Below are positions 41,318 to 50,432 of a stretch of 64,000 nucleotides of DNA, in pieces (positions within the stretch are counted from its first letter, which is position 1; each line of letters starts with the position of its first letter). The DNA lies in contig OZ254080.1 of NCBI GenBank assembly GCA_965267485.1, positions 1,612,001-1,676,000 of the forward strand, written 5' to 3'. The stretch comes from JANQJA01 sp965267485. Lineage in GTDB: Bacteria > Pseudomonadota > Gammaproteobacteria > Pseudomonadales > Azotimanducaceae. The notes under the pieces were generated by a model. It saw only the letters and a program-made list of their open reading frames with translations. It did not search any database and had not been told where the DNA came from. Both the position numbers and the translations under genes were made by a program.

Positions 41318-44300
41318 ATGATCTCGACGAACTCGGTCATCGATGTTTTTGCGCGTCATCGCGTCGCCGCCAACCTGGCGATGATCATGATGGTGCTTGC
41401 CGGACTCTGGGCTGCCGATCGTATCAACACCCAGCTCGATCCGAGCGTCGACTGGCCAGTGGTCTTCGTCAATGTGTCCTGGCCGGGCGCCTCCGCTGAA
41501 GATGTTGAGCAGCTCATTGTCGTACCCATCGAACAGCGGCTCGCCAACCTCAGCCATCTGCAGGACATTCACAGCCTGAGTCGAACCGGCGGCGGGTACG
41601 TTCGGATCGAATTCACTTTCGACGCCGACATGACCGTCGCGCTCGAGACGGTGCGTGATCGCATCGCCCAGGTGCGGAACTTTCCGCCTGAAATGGAGCC
41701 GCTCCGAATATCCCGCGCAACCGACTATGAACCTATCGCGACGCTGCTCGTCACGACTGACGGCGAACTGTCGGAGCTCATTCCGCTGGCGAAACAGTTT
41801 GAGCGCGAGCTGCTCGCCGAGGGGATCGATTACGTCGGCTTCGATGGCCTTCCGGAAGAAGAGCTGGCGATCCAGGTGGGTGGCACCCGGCTTCAGGAAA
41901 TGGGGACGAGTCTCGATGCCATCGCATCACAGATACGCGCGCGCAGCAGTGACACGCCGGCGGGTATCGTCGGCCGCGGGCAGGGTGCACGCCAGCTCAG
42001 GAGCCTCGATCAGCGCCGTGACGTCGAAGGGTTCGCCGACCTCGACATTGCGATCGGAGACGGACGTCTCGTTCGACTTGGTGATATCGCCGACATCGAG
42101 CGTCGAGCGAAGGCGGGCCAGCCGAGGCTGACGCGAGATGGCAAACCGGCCATCGAACTCGAACTCGAGCGACTGGTGGATTCAGACTCCATTGAGTCTG
42201 CCGCGGTGCTTCACGACTGGATCGCGCGCGTCGAGCCGACGCTGCCAGAGGGTGTTGAACTGCATGTCTACCAGGAGGTCTGGATTCTGCTCAAACAGCA
42301 GCTGATGCTGATCTTCGAGAACGGGCTTTCGGGCCTGGTGCTGGTCATCCTGACGCTGTTCCTGTTCCTGAGCGGACGCGTCGGGCTTTGGGTCACCATC
42401 GGCATTCCGGTCAGCTTCCTGTTCGCGACGTTGCTCTACTACGGAATCTTTGGCGGCAGCATCAACATTCTCGCGCTGATCACATTCATCATGGCGCTCG
42501 GCATCGTGGTCGACGATGCGATCGTCGTCGGTGAAGACGCCGCCGCGCAATTCGAGCAGGGCGCAACCCCCGAGGAGGCGGCCGCCGGTGGTGCAAAGCG
42601 CATGTTCATGCCGGTGCTGACCTCGTCGCTGACGACACTGGCGGCGTTCGTACCGCTGCTGATTACCGGCGGCGAAATGGGCGAATTCATCGTGACCCTG
42701 CCGACAGTACTTCTTTGTGTCATCGTCGCCTCGCTCATCGAGTGCTTCCTCGTCCTGCCCGGGCACTTGCGGCACAGCTTCGAGAAGATCGATCGCAATC
42801 AACGCGGCGGTTTCAGGCAGTGGTTCGACGAGCGATTCTATGGTTTTCGTGACCGCTACTATCGGCCGGTGCTCGACAAGGCGATCGCGTATCCCGGTGC
42901 AACGCTCTGCGCGGCGATCGCCTGTGTGGTGCTGGCCTTCAGCCTCGCGGCTTCCGGTCGCGTTGGCGTCAATTTCGTCACCGGCATCAGTCTCGAGATG
43001 CTGGAAGCCAACGTCGAGTTCGGTGCGACCGCGACGCCGGAAGAACAGGAGCGGTTTCGCTCACACCTCGAGCAGACCCTGGCCGAGACGAACAAGGCCT
43101 TCGGTGCCGGCAACGTTCGCGGATTCGTCAGCAAGACGAACAGCGCAAGACTGAATCAGGAGCGAAAGTGGGGTGCCCAGTTCGCGTCCCTGCGAATCGA
43201 ATATGCGTGGGAAGAAGACCGCACCGTTTCGCCGCAGGCGTTTGTGGAGAACTGGCGAGCACGCATCGAGCGTCCACCCTATGTCGAGCAGCTTCAGGTC
43301 GAGGTCGTCGGCGGCGCGAACAATGGCATGCCGGATATCTCGCTGGTCCTGCGCGGGCAAGATATTCCGACGCTGAAACAGGCGTCGGAGGAACTTCAGG
43401 AGGCCATGCTCGGTTACGACGGCGTCTCGAACGTGTATGACGATCTGCCTTATGGCCGGGACCAGATCGTGTTTACGCTGACACCAATCGGCAAGTCGCT
43501 CGGCCTGACGACCGAGGGCATCGGCCGACAGCTGCGCGCGGCCTACAATGGCGAGCGCGTGCAGATCTTCAACCGCGATGACATTGAACTCGAGGTTGTC
43601 GTCACGCTACCCGATGGTGAGCGCGACAGCCTCGCTGCGCTGCGCCGGTTCCCGCTGCAGACGCCGGCGGGCGAACTTGTCGCGCTCGGCCTCGTTGCTG
43701 ATCTCTCGAATCGACGCGGCATCGACGTCATCAATCACAGCAACGGATATCTCTCGGTTGTGGTCAGCGCCAGCGTCGATGCCGAGGTGAACAACGCGCA
43801 GCGCGTGCTTGCTCACGTCACCGACAACGCCCTTGCCGATATCAAGGATCGCTACGGGCTCACCTCGGATCTCGGCGGTGTGAGCAAGCGCAACCAGGAA
43901 ATTGTGGACACGATGCTGAAAGGTGCGGTGCTGACCCTCATCTTCATCTACCTGATTCTGGCGTGGTCGTTTTCATCGTACACCTGGCCCCTCGCCGTCA
44001 TGTGCGCCATCCCCCTCGGGCTGACCGGCGCGATCGTCGGGCACTGGGTCATGGATATGGATATCGGTGCCATGTCGCTGTTGGCGTTCTTCTCGCTGAC
44101 CGGCATCGTGGTAAACGACTCCATCGTGCTGGTCAGTTTCTTCCGCCGCAATCTTGCGGACGGCATGCCGATGGTTGAGGCAATCAAGAGCGCGGCGCTG
44201 TCCCGATTCCGCGCGGTCATCCTGACGTCGGCAACGACGATTGCCGGCCTGATGCCGCTCATGTTTGAAACGTTCAGCCTTGCGCTGTACATGGTGCCGA

Positions 44301-44449
44301 TCGCGATCACGATCTGCTTCGGCCTTGCCTTTGCAACGCTGCTTGTTTTGCTGCTGGTGCCGGCACTGATCGTACTGATCGAACACGTCGGCGGCCGCTT
44401 TGCGACATTCGGCAATGATGTGCTGCCACAACCGGGAGGCAATGCCTGA
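41318..44449 (+). CDS. RND-family efflux transporter (AcrB/HAE-like inner-membrane pump)
   Basis: A 1043-residue proton-driven RND permease with twelve membrane helices and two large periplasmic loops. The N-terminus reads NSVIDVFARHRVAANLAMIM. Helix 4 carries the proton-relay pair D399-D400 in LGIVVDDAIVVGED. The second half has TGIVVNDSIVLVSFFRR. Length and motifs fit the hydrophobic/amphiphilic efflux group; substrate range is not predictable. It is followed by its membrane-fusion adaptor with an ATGA overlap, the reverse of the usual adaptor-first order. No TolC-type gene is present, so an outer-membrane channel must be supplied from elsewhere. Confidence 0.92.
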   Translation: MISTNSVIDVFARHRVAANLAMIMMVLAGLWAADRINTQLDPSVDWPVVFVNVSWPGASAEDVEQLIVVPIEQRLANLSHLQDIHSLSRTGGGYVRIEFTFDADMTVALETVRDRIAQVRNFPPEMEPLRISRATDYEPIATLLVTTDGELSELIPLAKQFERELLAEGIDYVGFDGLPEEELAIQVGGTRLQEMGTSLDAIASQIRARSSDTPAGIVGRGQGARQLRSLDQRRDVEGFADLDIAIGDGRLVRLGDIADIERRAKAGQPRLTRDGKPAIELELERLVDSDSIESAAVLHDWIARVEPTLPEGVELHVYQEVWILLKQQLMLIFENGLSGLVLVILTLFLFLSGRVGLWVTIGIPVSFLFATLLYYGIFGGSINILALITFIMALGIVVDDAIVVGEDAAAQFEQGATPEEAAAGGAKRMFMPVLTSSLTTLAAFVPLLITGGEMGEFIVTLPTVLLCVIVASLIECFLVLPGHLRHSFEKIDRNQRGGFRQWFDERFYGFRDRYYRPVLDKAIAYPGATLCAAIACVVLAFSLAASGRVGVNFVTGISLEMLEANVEFGATATPEEQERFRSHLEQTLAETNKAFGAGNVRGFVSKTNSARLNQERKWGAQFASLRIEYAWEEDRTVSPQAFVENWRARIERPPYVEQLQVEVVGGANNGMPDISLVLRGQDIPTLKQASEELQEAMLGYDGVSNVYDDLPYGRDQIVFTLTPIGKSLGLTTEGIGRQLRAAYNGERVQIFNRDDIELEVVVTLPDGERDSLAALRRFPLQTPAGELVALGLVADLSNRRGIDVINHSNGYLSVVVSASVDAEVNNAQRVLAHVTDNALADIKDRYGLTSDLGGVSKRNQEIVDTMLKGAVLTLIFIYLILAWSFSSYTWPLAVMCAIPLGLTGAIVGHWVMDMDIGAMSLLAFFSLTGIVVNDSIVLVSFFRRNLADGMPMVEAIKSAALSRFRAVILTSATTIAGLMPLMFETFSLALYMVPIAITICFGLAFATLLVLLLVPALIVLIEHVGGRFATFGNDVLPQPGGNA

Positions 44450-45774
44450 TGACGATTCGAGACCGCATGATCGAAACCGTACAATGGCTCTCACAGCGCC
44501 GGCTCGTGGGCGTCGCCATTCTGGCCCTCGGTGGCCTGCTTGCGACGCTTGTCATTGCGACGGGGCCGACAGCCGAACCCCGACTGCCCGAAGAGAAAGC
44601 GTGGCCGGTCTCGGTCACACGCGCGGAGCCTGCGCCGCGTTCACCCAGCATTGTGGCCTTCGGTCGCGTCGAGTCTCGGCAGGTCGCGAACCTCAAGACG
44701 TCGGTCAGCACCGTGGTTGCCGAAGTCCTGACGCCGGAGGGAAGCGAGGTTCGGGCCGGCGAACTGATGGTGCGTATGGAGACAGACGAGCTCGCGCTTG
44801 CCGTTCGCCGTGCCGAGGCCGAGCACAAACGTCGCATCGCCGAGTTGACAGCAGTTCGCTCGGATTTCGAGTCGGCGCGCCGAATGACCGAACACCATCG
44901 CGAACTGCTTGATATTGCCGAGTCGAAACTGGCCCGGCATCGCGAACTCTTCGCCAGCGGGATGATCTCCGAGGTGATATTCGATGAGATACGCCAGCAG
45001 GCGAGTGAGCGCGCGATAACGCTCGAGACTCATTTGTCGACGATCAACAAGTTTCCGAGCCTGGTTGATCAGCATGAGGCGATGACGGCCGAGGCCGCGG
45101 CGGCGCTCGAGGTGGCGCGTCTCGATCTCGAACAGACCGAGATTCGCGCGCCGTTTGACGGTCGTGTGATTGAAGCCGATGTCGCGCCCGGCGACCGGAT
45201 TCTGCCGGGGACGGTGATCGCCCGCGTTGCGAATCATGATGACGTCGAGGTGCGGGCGTCGATGCCTGCCAATGCCGGGCCGACGCTGCGTCAGCAGCTC
45301 GACGCAGGCAAGCACGTTCGTGCTCGCGGAACCGTCGACGGGCGGACCATCGAGCTCAGGCTGGCGCGTCTGTCGGGTAGCGTGCGCCCGGGCCAGAGCG
45401 GTCTGGATGCGTTCTTTACGCCAGCCAACGACTTGTCGCTCGACATCGGGCGTGTGCTTGATCTGACGGTGACGCTGCCGCCGATCGACAATGTCGTCGC
45501 GGTACCGTTGCAATCGCTCTACGGCAACGAGCGCATCTACCGCGTGGTTGATTCGCGGCTGGAGCGTATCAGCGCAGTCAAGGTTGGCGACTTCATCGAC
45601 GAGGACGGTGGATTCAAGGTGCTTGTTCGCGCCGAGGGGCTCGGTGAGGGCGATCGAATTGTGACGACGCAGTTGCCTCGCGCCATCAACGGATTGTTGG
45701 TCGAGGCGGTCGAAGATGTTGATTTTGATGGTGCGATTGCCGCGAAGCCCGGCAGCGCCGGCGTCGGCGGCTGA
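44449..45774 (+). CDS. RND efflux periplasmic adaptor (membrane fusion protein)
   Basis: A 441-residue adaptor anchored by one N-terminal helix (VGVAILALGGLLATLVIA), with no lipobox. It has a long coiled-coil hairpin (about residues 110-220: LAVRRAEAEHKRRIAELTAV to EAAAALEVARLDLEQTE) inserted in a lipoyl-like domain (TEIRAPFDGRVIEADVAPGD), then beta-barrel and membrane-proximal domains. It links the permease to an outer-membrane channel. Its start overlaps the pump stop. Its stop (TGA) is directly back to back with that of the DUF5916 gene (45772-45777 reads TGATCA, both stops). Confidence 0.9.
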   Translation: MTIRDRMIETVQWLSQRRLVGVAILALGGLLATLVIATGPTAEPRLPEEKAWPVSVTRAEPAPRSPSIVAFGRVESRQVANLKTSVSTVVAEVLTPEGSEVRAGELMVRMETDELALAVRRAEAEHKRRIAELTAVRSDFESARRMTEHHRELLDIAESKLARHRELFASGMISEVIFDEIRQQASERAITLETHLSTINKFPSLVDQHEAMTAEAAAALEVARLDLEQTEIRAPFDGRVIEADVAPGDRILPGTVIARVANHDDVEVRASMPANAGPTLRQQLDAGKHVRARGTVDGRTIELRLARLSGSVRPGQSGLDAFFTPANDLSLDIGRVLDLTVTLPPIDNVVAVPLQSLYGNERIYRVVDSRLERISAVKVGDFIDEDGGFKVLVRAEGLGEGDRIVTTQLPRAINGLLVEAVEDVDFDGAIAAKPGSAGVGG

Positions 45775-48276
45775 TCAGTTCGAGAACCGGTACCGCAATT
45801 TGACGACGAGCGAGTCAACAAGCGGATTGTCGAAGCTGTCGGTGAACAGATCGTCGAAACTGTCGCGGGCACGCGGTGGCAATCGGTTCCCCCGGTTGTA
45901 GACGACAAAGAGATCAGTGAGCGGCGCGATCTCCCAGCGATATCTCAGCTGTGTCGTCAGCAGACTGACCGTGAAGTCCTGATCGCTGGTTGCTGCAACG
46001 GGCATGAGTTCGCCGTCGTTCGCCGGCACCGCATAGAAGCCTCGTTCCTCTGCACGCACGCCGGCCCATTGCAGCAGGAATCGCAGTCGGTGCTCCGCTG
46101 ACATGAACCAGTTCACTTCAAGCTTCGGTTGCCAGTCGATACCATCGTAGGCGCCGAAATTGCTGCCGCCGCGGTAGACAATCCAGCCGTTGCGGCGCCG
46201 GTACTTCACATCGAGGTCGATCGACAGGTTATTCGTTGGTCGCAGTGTGACGCCGGCGGTGTACTGCTGTGTCCAGTCACCGAGGTCCTCGTGCCAGCCG
46301 CCGGCCGACAGCGTCCAGCTGACGCCGCGATTGGCGTTGGACGCCCACTGCACATTCGCCCACATTCGGCCGTCGGCACGGTAGGCGCCGTTGCCGCGCG
46401 AATCGAGGTCTTCAAAACGCTCCGGCATCCAGGCCAACACCGACCTGATCGTGTTCCTGCCCGACAGTTCCGTGATGCTGCGCCAGAAAAGGCCGCTGTC
46501 GACGACCTGACCCTTGCTGACATTGTACATCTGCCGAACCGCAATCGAGCCACGGTGCTTGTTGATGTTGGGTGCAGCCGGTCGGTGTGCATAGTTGAAC
46601 AGGTACTGGAGGCCGGTTTGGTCGTTGCGCACCAGAAAGCCGAGGTCGTTCACGTCGAGCTGCTCATCGAAGTATTCGAACTGCAGCCGGTGCTGGTAGG
46701 TGCGGCTGCCGGAGAAATTGAACTCCGCAAAGCCGCCCTGGCCGGAAACACCGTCGACATCGCTGGAGATGAGCTGGACGTCGGTCGTAAACGATCGGCT
46801 CGCGTTTCCCATGTGCCAGTCGATGCCGTGCACTGTGGCGTCATAGCGTGGCCCACTGACGTACGTGCCGAGGTAACCGAGCGTGGTTCGGCTGCTGCCG
46901 GCAAACTCGTGGGTCAGGCGCGCCGCGGCGAAGTCCCGTCCGGGGTTCACCACGGTCAGCGCGTCGCCGCTTGCGGTCTGGCCCTGCCACTCGACGTCAT
47001 CTTCGAAAGCCGACAGCACGCCGTACTGCGTCGCGCCGACCTGGCCCTTCAGCTTGATGGCGCCGAGCAGTTCCGTCGGCAGGTCGCGCTCGCCGCGATT
47101 GAGCGTTACGCCGGGAGGAACGATCGCCTGCGTGGCGGTGCCACCGATGCGCCGTGTATTGATGAGCGCAATCGGTGGCGGCAGAAAGTCAGTGACGAAG
47201 AGCTGTCGGGATGCGGTCGAGAAATCCTCGTTCCAGGCCTCGCGCATCGACTTGCCCGAGTCCGTGCGCGGACTCGTCTGGAAAATCTCGTTGCCCTCGA
47301 GAAAGAACAGGCGCTTTTCCGGAAAGAATGTTTCCAGCGCGGTGAGATTGATAACGACGTTGTCCGCCTCGACCGCGCCGAAGTCGGGATTGGCGCTGAG
47401 CGTCAACTCTGCACGGGTCGACGGCTTCCAGGTCAGGTCGACACCCACGCGCAGCTCGTCGTCATCGCGCGCATTGTCGTGGATGCCCGATGCGTACGGG
47501 ATGACCTGGATCAGGCGCCGCGGTTCGACGTCGTGCAACTGCATGGTGTTGAGCGCGGTGACGAACTGCCGTGAGGAATAGGGGTGGCCGGGCCAGAACA
47601 GTCGCTGGTTCCGGTGGGACAGCTGGCGACTGAACGCGAACCCGAGTTCCCGGTAGCCCCCCGGCGTCTCCGGCAGCGTCATCATCGACCAAGGGAAGAA
47701 CATCTCGGCACTCCACCCCTCGGCAAACTTCGCGGTCTTGCGGAGCCAGGTACCATCCCACACGCTGCTGTACCGCCGGACGGGCAGTACCTTGCCATCC
47801 TGGATCGTTCCCGACGCGCTCAGGATGAACCAGTAGGCGAAGGCGCCGACGCCGGTGGAATCAATCGTGATACCGATGGTATCGCGCTCACCCTGGGAGT
47901 CGCGCTTGGTGAAACGATTGTTGATCGTCTCGGGCGGCTGGTAGAGCACGGCAGAGATATACAGCCCCTTCTCGGTCGCAAGGACGCGGAAGTGCGATGG
48001 ATACTCGCCTGGCTCGCCGGTCGCCGGGACCGATCCGATCAGGTTGTCGTAATAGGGAACGGTCTGCCAGATGGGCTCATCGACGCGGCCGTCGAGCTCG
48101 ATACCGACCTCATCGTGGCGACGGGTCTCGACCTTGATGACGTGCATCGGGATGCCATCCAGCGTGCCCTTGAGTTCCGGCGCGCCGATGGGCTCAGCAG
48201 CATGTGTAGTAAGCGCGGGCGTGCCCAGCGCAATCAGTAGCGCGCCGAGCAGCACGGTTGTGGTCGCAGTCCGCAT
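45775..48276 (-). CDS. DUF5916 outer-membrane-type protein with CBM9-like domain
   Basis: A secreted protein of 833 residues. After a signal peptide (TVLLGALLIALGTPALTTHA) comes a family-9-carbohydrate-binding-like domain (ELDGRVDEPIWQTVPYYDNL, then GLYISAVLYQPPE) up to about residue 250, and then a long beta-rich part that fits an outer-membrane barrel, with NPDFGAVEADNVVINLTALE and the hallmark TFFPEKRLFFLEGNEIFQTS. This is the DUF5916 arrangement. Its role is unknown; glycan binding, import or outer-membrane assembly have been guessed for relatives. I start at the second Met (48276); 48285 is three codons upstream. Confidence 0.85.
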   Translation of the reverse strand: MRTATTTVLLGALLIALGTPALTTHAAEPIGAPELKGTLDGIPMHVIKVETRRHDEVGIELDGRVDEPIWQTVPYYDNLIGSVPATGEPGEYPSHFRVLATEKGLYISAVLYQPPETINNRFTKRDSQGERDTIGITIDSTGVGAFAYWFILSASGTIQDGKVLPVRRYSSVWDGTWLRKTAKFAEGWSAEMFFPWSMMTLPETPGGYRELGFAFSRQLSHRNQRLFWPGHPYSSRQFVTALNTMQLHDVEPRRLIQVIPYASGIHDNARDDDELRVGVDLTWKPSTRAELTLSANPDFGAVEADNVVINLTALETFFPEKRLFFLEGNEIFQTSPRTDSGKSMREAWNEDFSTASRQLFVTDFLPPPIALINTRRIGGTATQAIVPPGVTLNRGERDLPTELLGAIKLKGQVGATQYGVLSAFEDDVEWQGQTASGDALTVVNPGRDFAAARLTHEFAGSSRTTLGYLGTYVSGPRYDATVHGIDWHMGNASRSFTTDVQLISSDVDGVSGQGGFAEFNFSGSRTYQHRLQFEYFDEQLDVNDLGFLVRNDQTGLQYLFNYAHRPAAPNINKHRGSIAVRQMYNVSKGQVVDSGLFWRSITELSGRNTIRSVLAWMPERFEDLDSRGNGAYRADGRMWANVQWASNANRGVSWTLSAGGWHEDLGDWTQQYTAGVTLRPTNNLSIDLDVKYRRRNGWIVYRGGSNFGAYDGIDWQPKLEVNWFMSAEHRLRFLLQWAGVRAEERGFYAVPANDGELMPVAATSDQDFTVSLLTTQLRYRWEIAPLTDLFVVYNRGNRLPPRARDSFDDLFTDSFDNPLVDSLVVKLRYRFSN

Positions 48277-48330
48277 GTGCCCCATATTGAGGCAATTGCG
48301 GCACGGGAGTCCACTTGTTCGTTGCGGGAA

Positions 48331-49590
48331 TTACCGGGAAATCCGGCGCAGTTCGGGTGCCAGCCGGGCGGTGATCACAACAAAGATCGCAAGACCGATG
48401 GCAGTGAAGAGGGCGGCCAGGACGAAAGCGGCGCCGGGAAAGTAGACCGGTGCCGAAGACGACGAAAACCAGGCGAACGTCTGCGCCATGAGCGGAGGGC
48501 TGATGATCGCGGCGAGGCTGTTGACGCTCGCAATGCCGCCCTGCAGTTCGCCCTGCTGGGTCCGCGCTGCCTGCGCTGTGACGATACCCTGCTGCGCGGG
48601 TTGCGCCAGGGCGCCCAGAGCACCGGGTACGAGGGCGGCGTAGAGCATCCAGGGTGCGGTCGCGAGCGCGTAGCCGCAGAACGCAACAATGTTGAACAAC
48701 ATGCCGATGACGCCCGCCATGCGAAGCCCGACCGCGGGCACAACCAGCCTCAGCACAAACACCTGGACGAGCACCATGCAGACCCCGACAAACCCGAGCG
48801 AATACCCGACCTCCCGGGACGTCCAGTCGAACCGCTCAATCGTGAAGAAACTCCAGGTCGCGGGGAGCACGAAGTGGCCGAGCTGCATCATGAACATCAC
48901 GGCGATGATGCCGATGATCATCGGATTGACCGACAACGCCGCGAACGTACCGAACGGGTTTGCGCGGCCGAGATCGAACTTCCTGCGATCTTCCGGGGCA
49001 AGGCTCTCTTTCAGGACCAGCAGGCCGAACAGCATGTTCAGCACGCACAGCGCGGCCGCGGCATAAAACGGTGTGCGCGGGCCGAAGTCGCCGAGCAGTC
49101 CACCAATGACCGGGCCGAGGATGAAGCCCATCCCGAACGCGGCGCCCATGATGCCGAAGTACTGCGCCCGCTGATCTTCGGGCACGGTATCGGCGATGTA
49201 GGCATTGCAGGTGCTGTGCGTCGAGGCGCCGATGCCGGAAAGCAGGCGTCCGATGAACAGCAGCAACAGTGAACCGGCAACCGCCATCAGCACGTAGTTG
49301 ATGGCCATGACGAAGAGCGACACCAGCAGGACCGGCCGCCGGCCATAGTGGTCTGACAGGTTGCCGATCAAGGGTGCGAACAGAAACTGCATCACGGCGA
49401 ACGTGAACATCAGCCAGCCGCCGTAGCTGGCAGCAGCCGCTATCGATTCGCCAGTGATGTCGACGATGAGCTGTGGGAAGACGGGCAGAATGATGCCAAA
49501 GCCGATCGAATCGAGCAGTGCGGTGATGAAGATGAAAATCAGCGCGAGGCGATTGACCGGCTGAGGGGCTTCGGGCTCATCCTCCGACAT
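48331..49590 (-). CDS. MFS transporter, TetA-like drug:H+ antiporter family
   Basis: A 419-residue MFS carrier with about twelve helices. Motif A in loop 2-3 reads APLIGNLSDHYGRRPVLLVS, and helix 1 DSIGFGIILPVFPQLI and RLLSGIGASTHSTCNAYIAD (motif C region) match the TetA/TCR branch of the 12-TM drug antiporters. Many such proteins do not carry tetracycline, so resistance is not assumed. It lies 6 bases after the dienelactone hydrolase stop on the same strand, which suggests export or import of a compound that enzyme acts on, but this is inference. Confidence 0.85.
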   Translation of the reverse strand: MSEDEPEAPQPVNRLALIFIFITALLDSIGFGIILPVFPQLIVDITGESIAAAASYGGWLMFTFAVMQFLFAPLIGNLSDHYGRRPVLLVSLFVMAINYVLMAVAGSLLLLFIGRLLSGIGASTHSTCNAYIADTVPEDQRAQYFGIMGAAFGMGFILGPVIGGLLGDFGPRTPFYAAAALCVLNMLFGLLVLKESLAPEDRRKFDLGRANPFGTFAALSVNPMIIGIIAVMFMMQLGHFVLPATWSFFTIERFDWTSREVGYSLGFVGVCMVLVQVFVLRLVVPAVGLRMAGVIGMLFNIVAFCGYALATAPWMLYAALVPGALGALAQPAQQGIVTAQAARTQQGELQGGIASVNSLAAIISPPLMAQTFAWFSSSSAPVYFPGAAFVLAALFTAIGLAIFVVITARLAPELRRISR

Positions 49591-49596
49591 CGGCGA

Positions 49597-50322
49597 TCAG
49601 AGGTTGCGGGCGAAGAGTGAGAAGAGGCGCTCCCAGTGACGCTCAGCCGCGGGCTTGTCGTACTTGGCCTCACGCTGCGGAAAGACGAACCCGTGTTCTG
49701 TGCCGGGATACCATTCGATCCGGTAATTCGCACCCACCTCGTCGAGATGTTCTCCGAGCGCCTCGATCATCTCGGGCGGCGCCCAGTCGTCTGTCTCTGC
49801 GCAGCCGAAATAGATCTCGCCGCGAATCCGTTCGGCATCGAGGTGGGGCGAGTCATCTGCGTCGGTGATGAGTTTCACGCCGTGAAACGACGCGGCCGCG
49901 GTGACGCGGTCTGCGATCTGCGCGGCCGCGGCGAACGCGAAAGGGCCACTCATGCAATAGCCAACCACGCCGATGGAACCACCGCGGGCGGCATCGTCGT
50001 CCGCTGCAAAGTCGAGAAGGGCACGACAGTCGTCGACGACCATCGCATTCGTCAACGCATTCATGTGCGAGAACATCGCGTCGCGGCTCTCCGGTGTGCC
50101 GTCGATCGCAAACTCCCGCGCGGTACGGTAGTAGAGATTCGGCAACATGACGTAGTAGCCAACGGTTGCGATACGCCGCGCCATGTCATGAAGCTCTTCC
50201 CGCTTGCCGGGCGCATCCATCAGGAACAACACCACGGGCCATGGGCCGTCATCATCCGGTCGGGTGATGAACGTATTCATCGGACCATCCCGGGTGCTGA
50301 TATCGACTTCTTGCTCATGCAT
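49597..50322 (-). CDS. Dienelactone hydrolase family protein
   Basis: A 241-residue alpha/beta hydrolase. The nucleophile is Cys, C123 in GVVGYCMSGPFAFA, as expected for the family; Asp lies in CAETDDWAPPEM and His in PGTEHGFVFP. It hydrolyses ester or lactone bonds, classically dienelactones in chlorocatechol degradation, but many family members act on other esters or on carboxymethylenebutenolide analogues. It forms a two-gene unit with the downstream MFS carrier. It is divergent from malate synthase G. Confidence 0.85.
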   Translation of the reverse strand: MHEQEVDISTRDGPMNTFITRPDDDGPWPVVLFLMDAPGKREELHDMARRIATVGYYVMLPNLYYRTAREFAIDGTPESRDAMFSHMNALTNAMVVDDCRALLDFAADDDAARGGSIGVVGYCMSGPFAFAAAAQIADRVTAAASFHGVKLITDADDSPHLDAERIRGEIYFGCAETDDWAPPEMIEALGEHLDEVGANYRIEWYPGTEHGFVFPQREAKYDKPAAERHWERLFSLFARNL

Positions 50323-50432
50323 GGCAGAGTCACCTGACGCCGTAACGAGTCCGGGATTGTACTCGAAGCGACCCGCCTTTTCGCGTAGGATTGGGCTTCC
50401 CTCAAGGCCGGTAAAGAACGGGTATAGATTTG

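Noticed and set aside
46129..47574. 481-residue plus-strand frame antisense to the DUF5916 gene
   Set aside because: The DUF5916 protein has clear family motifs on the other strand; this frame has none.
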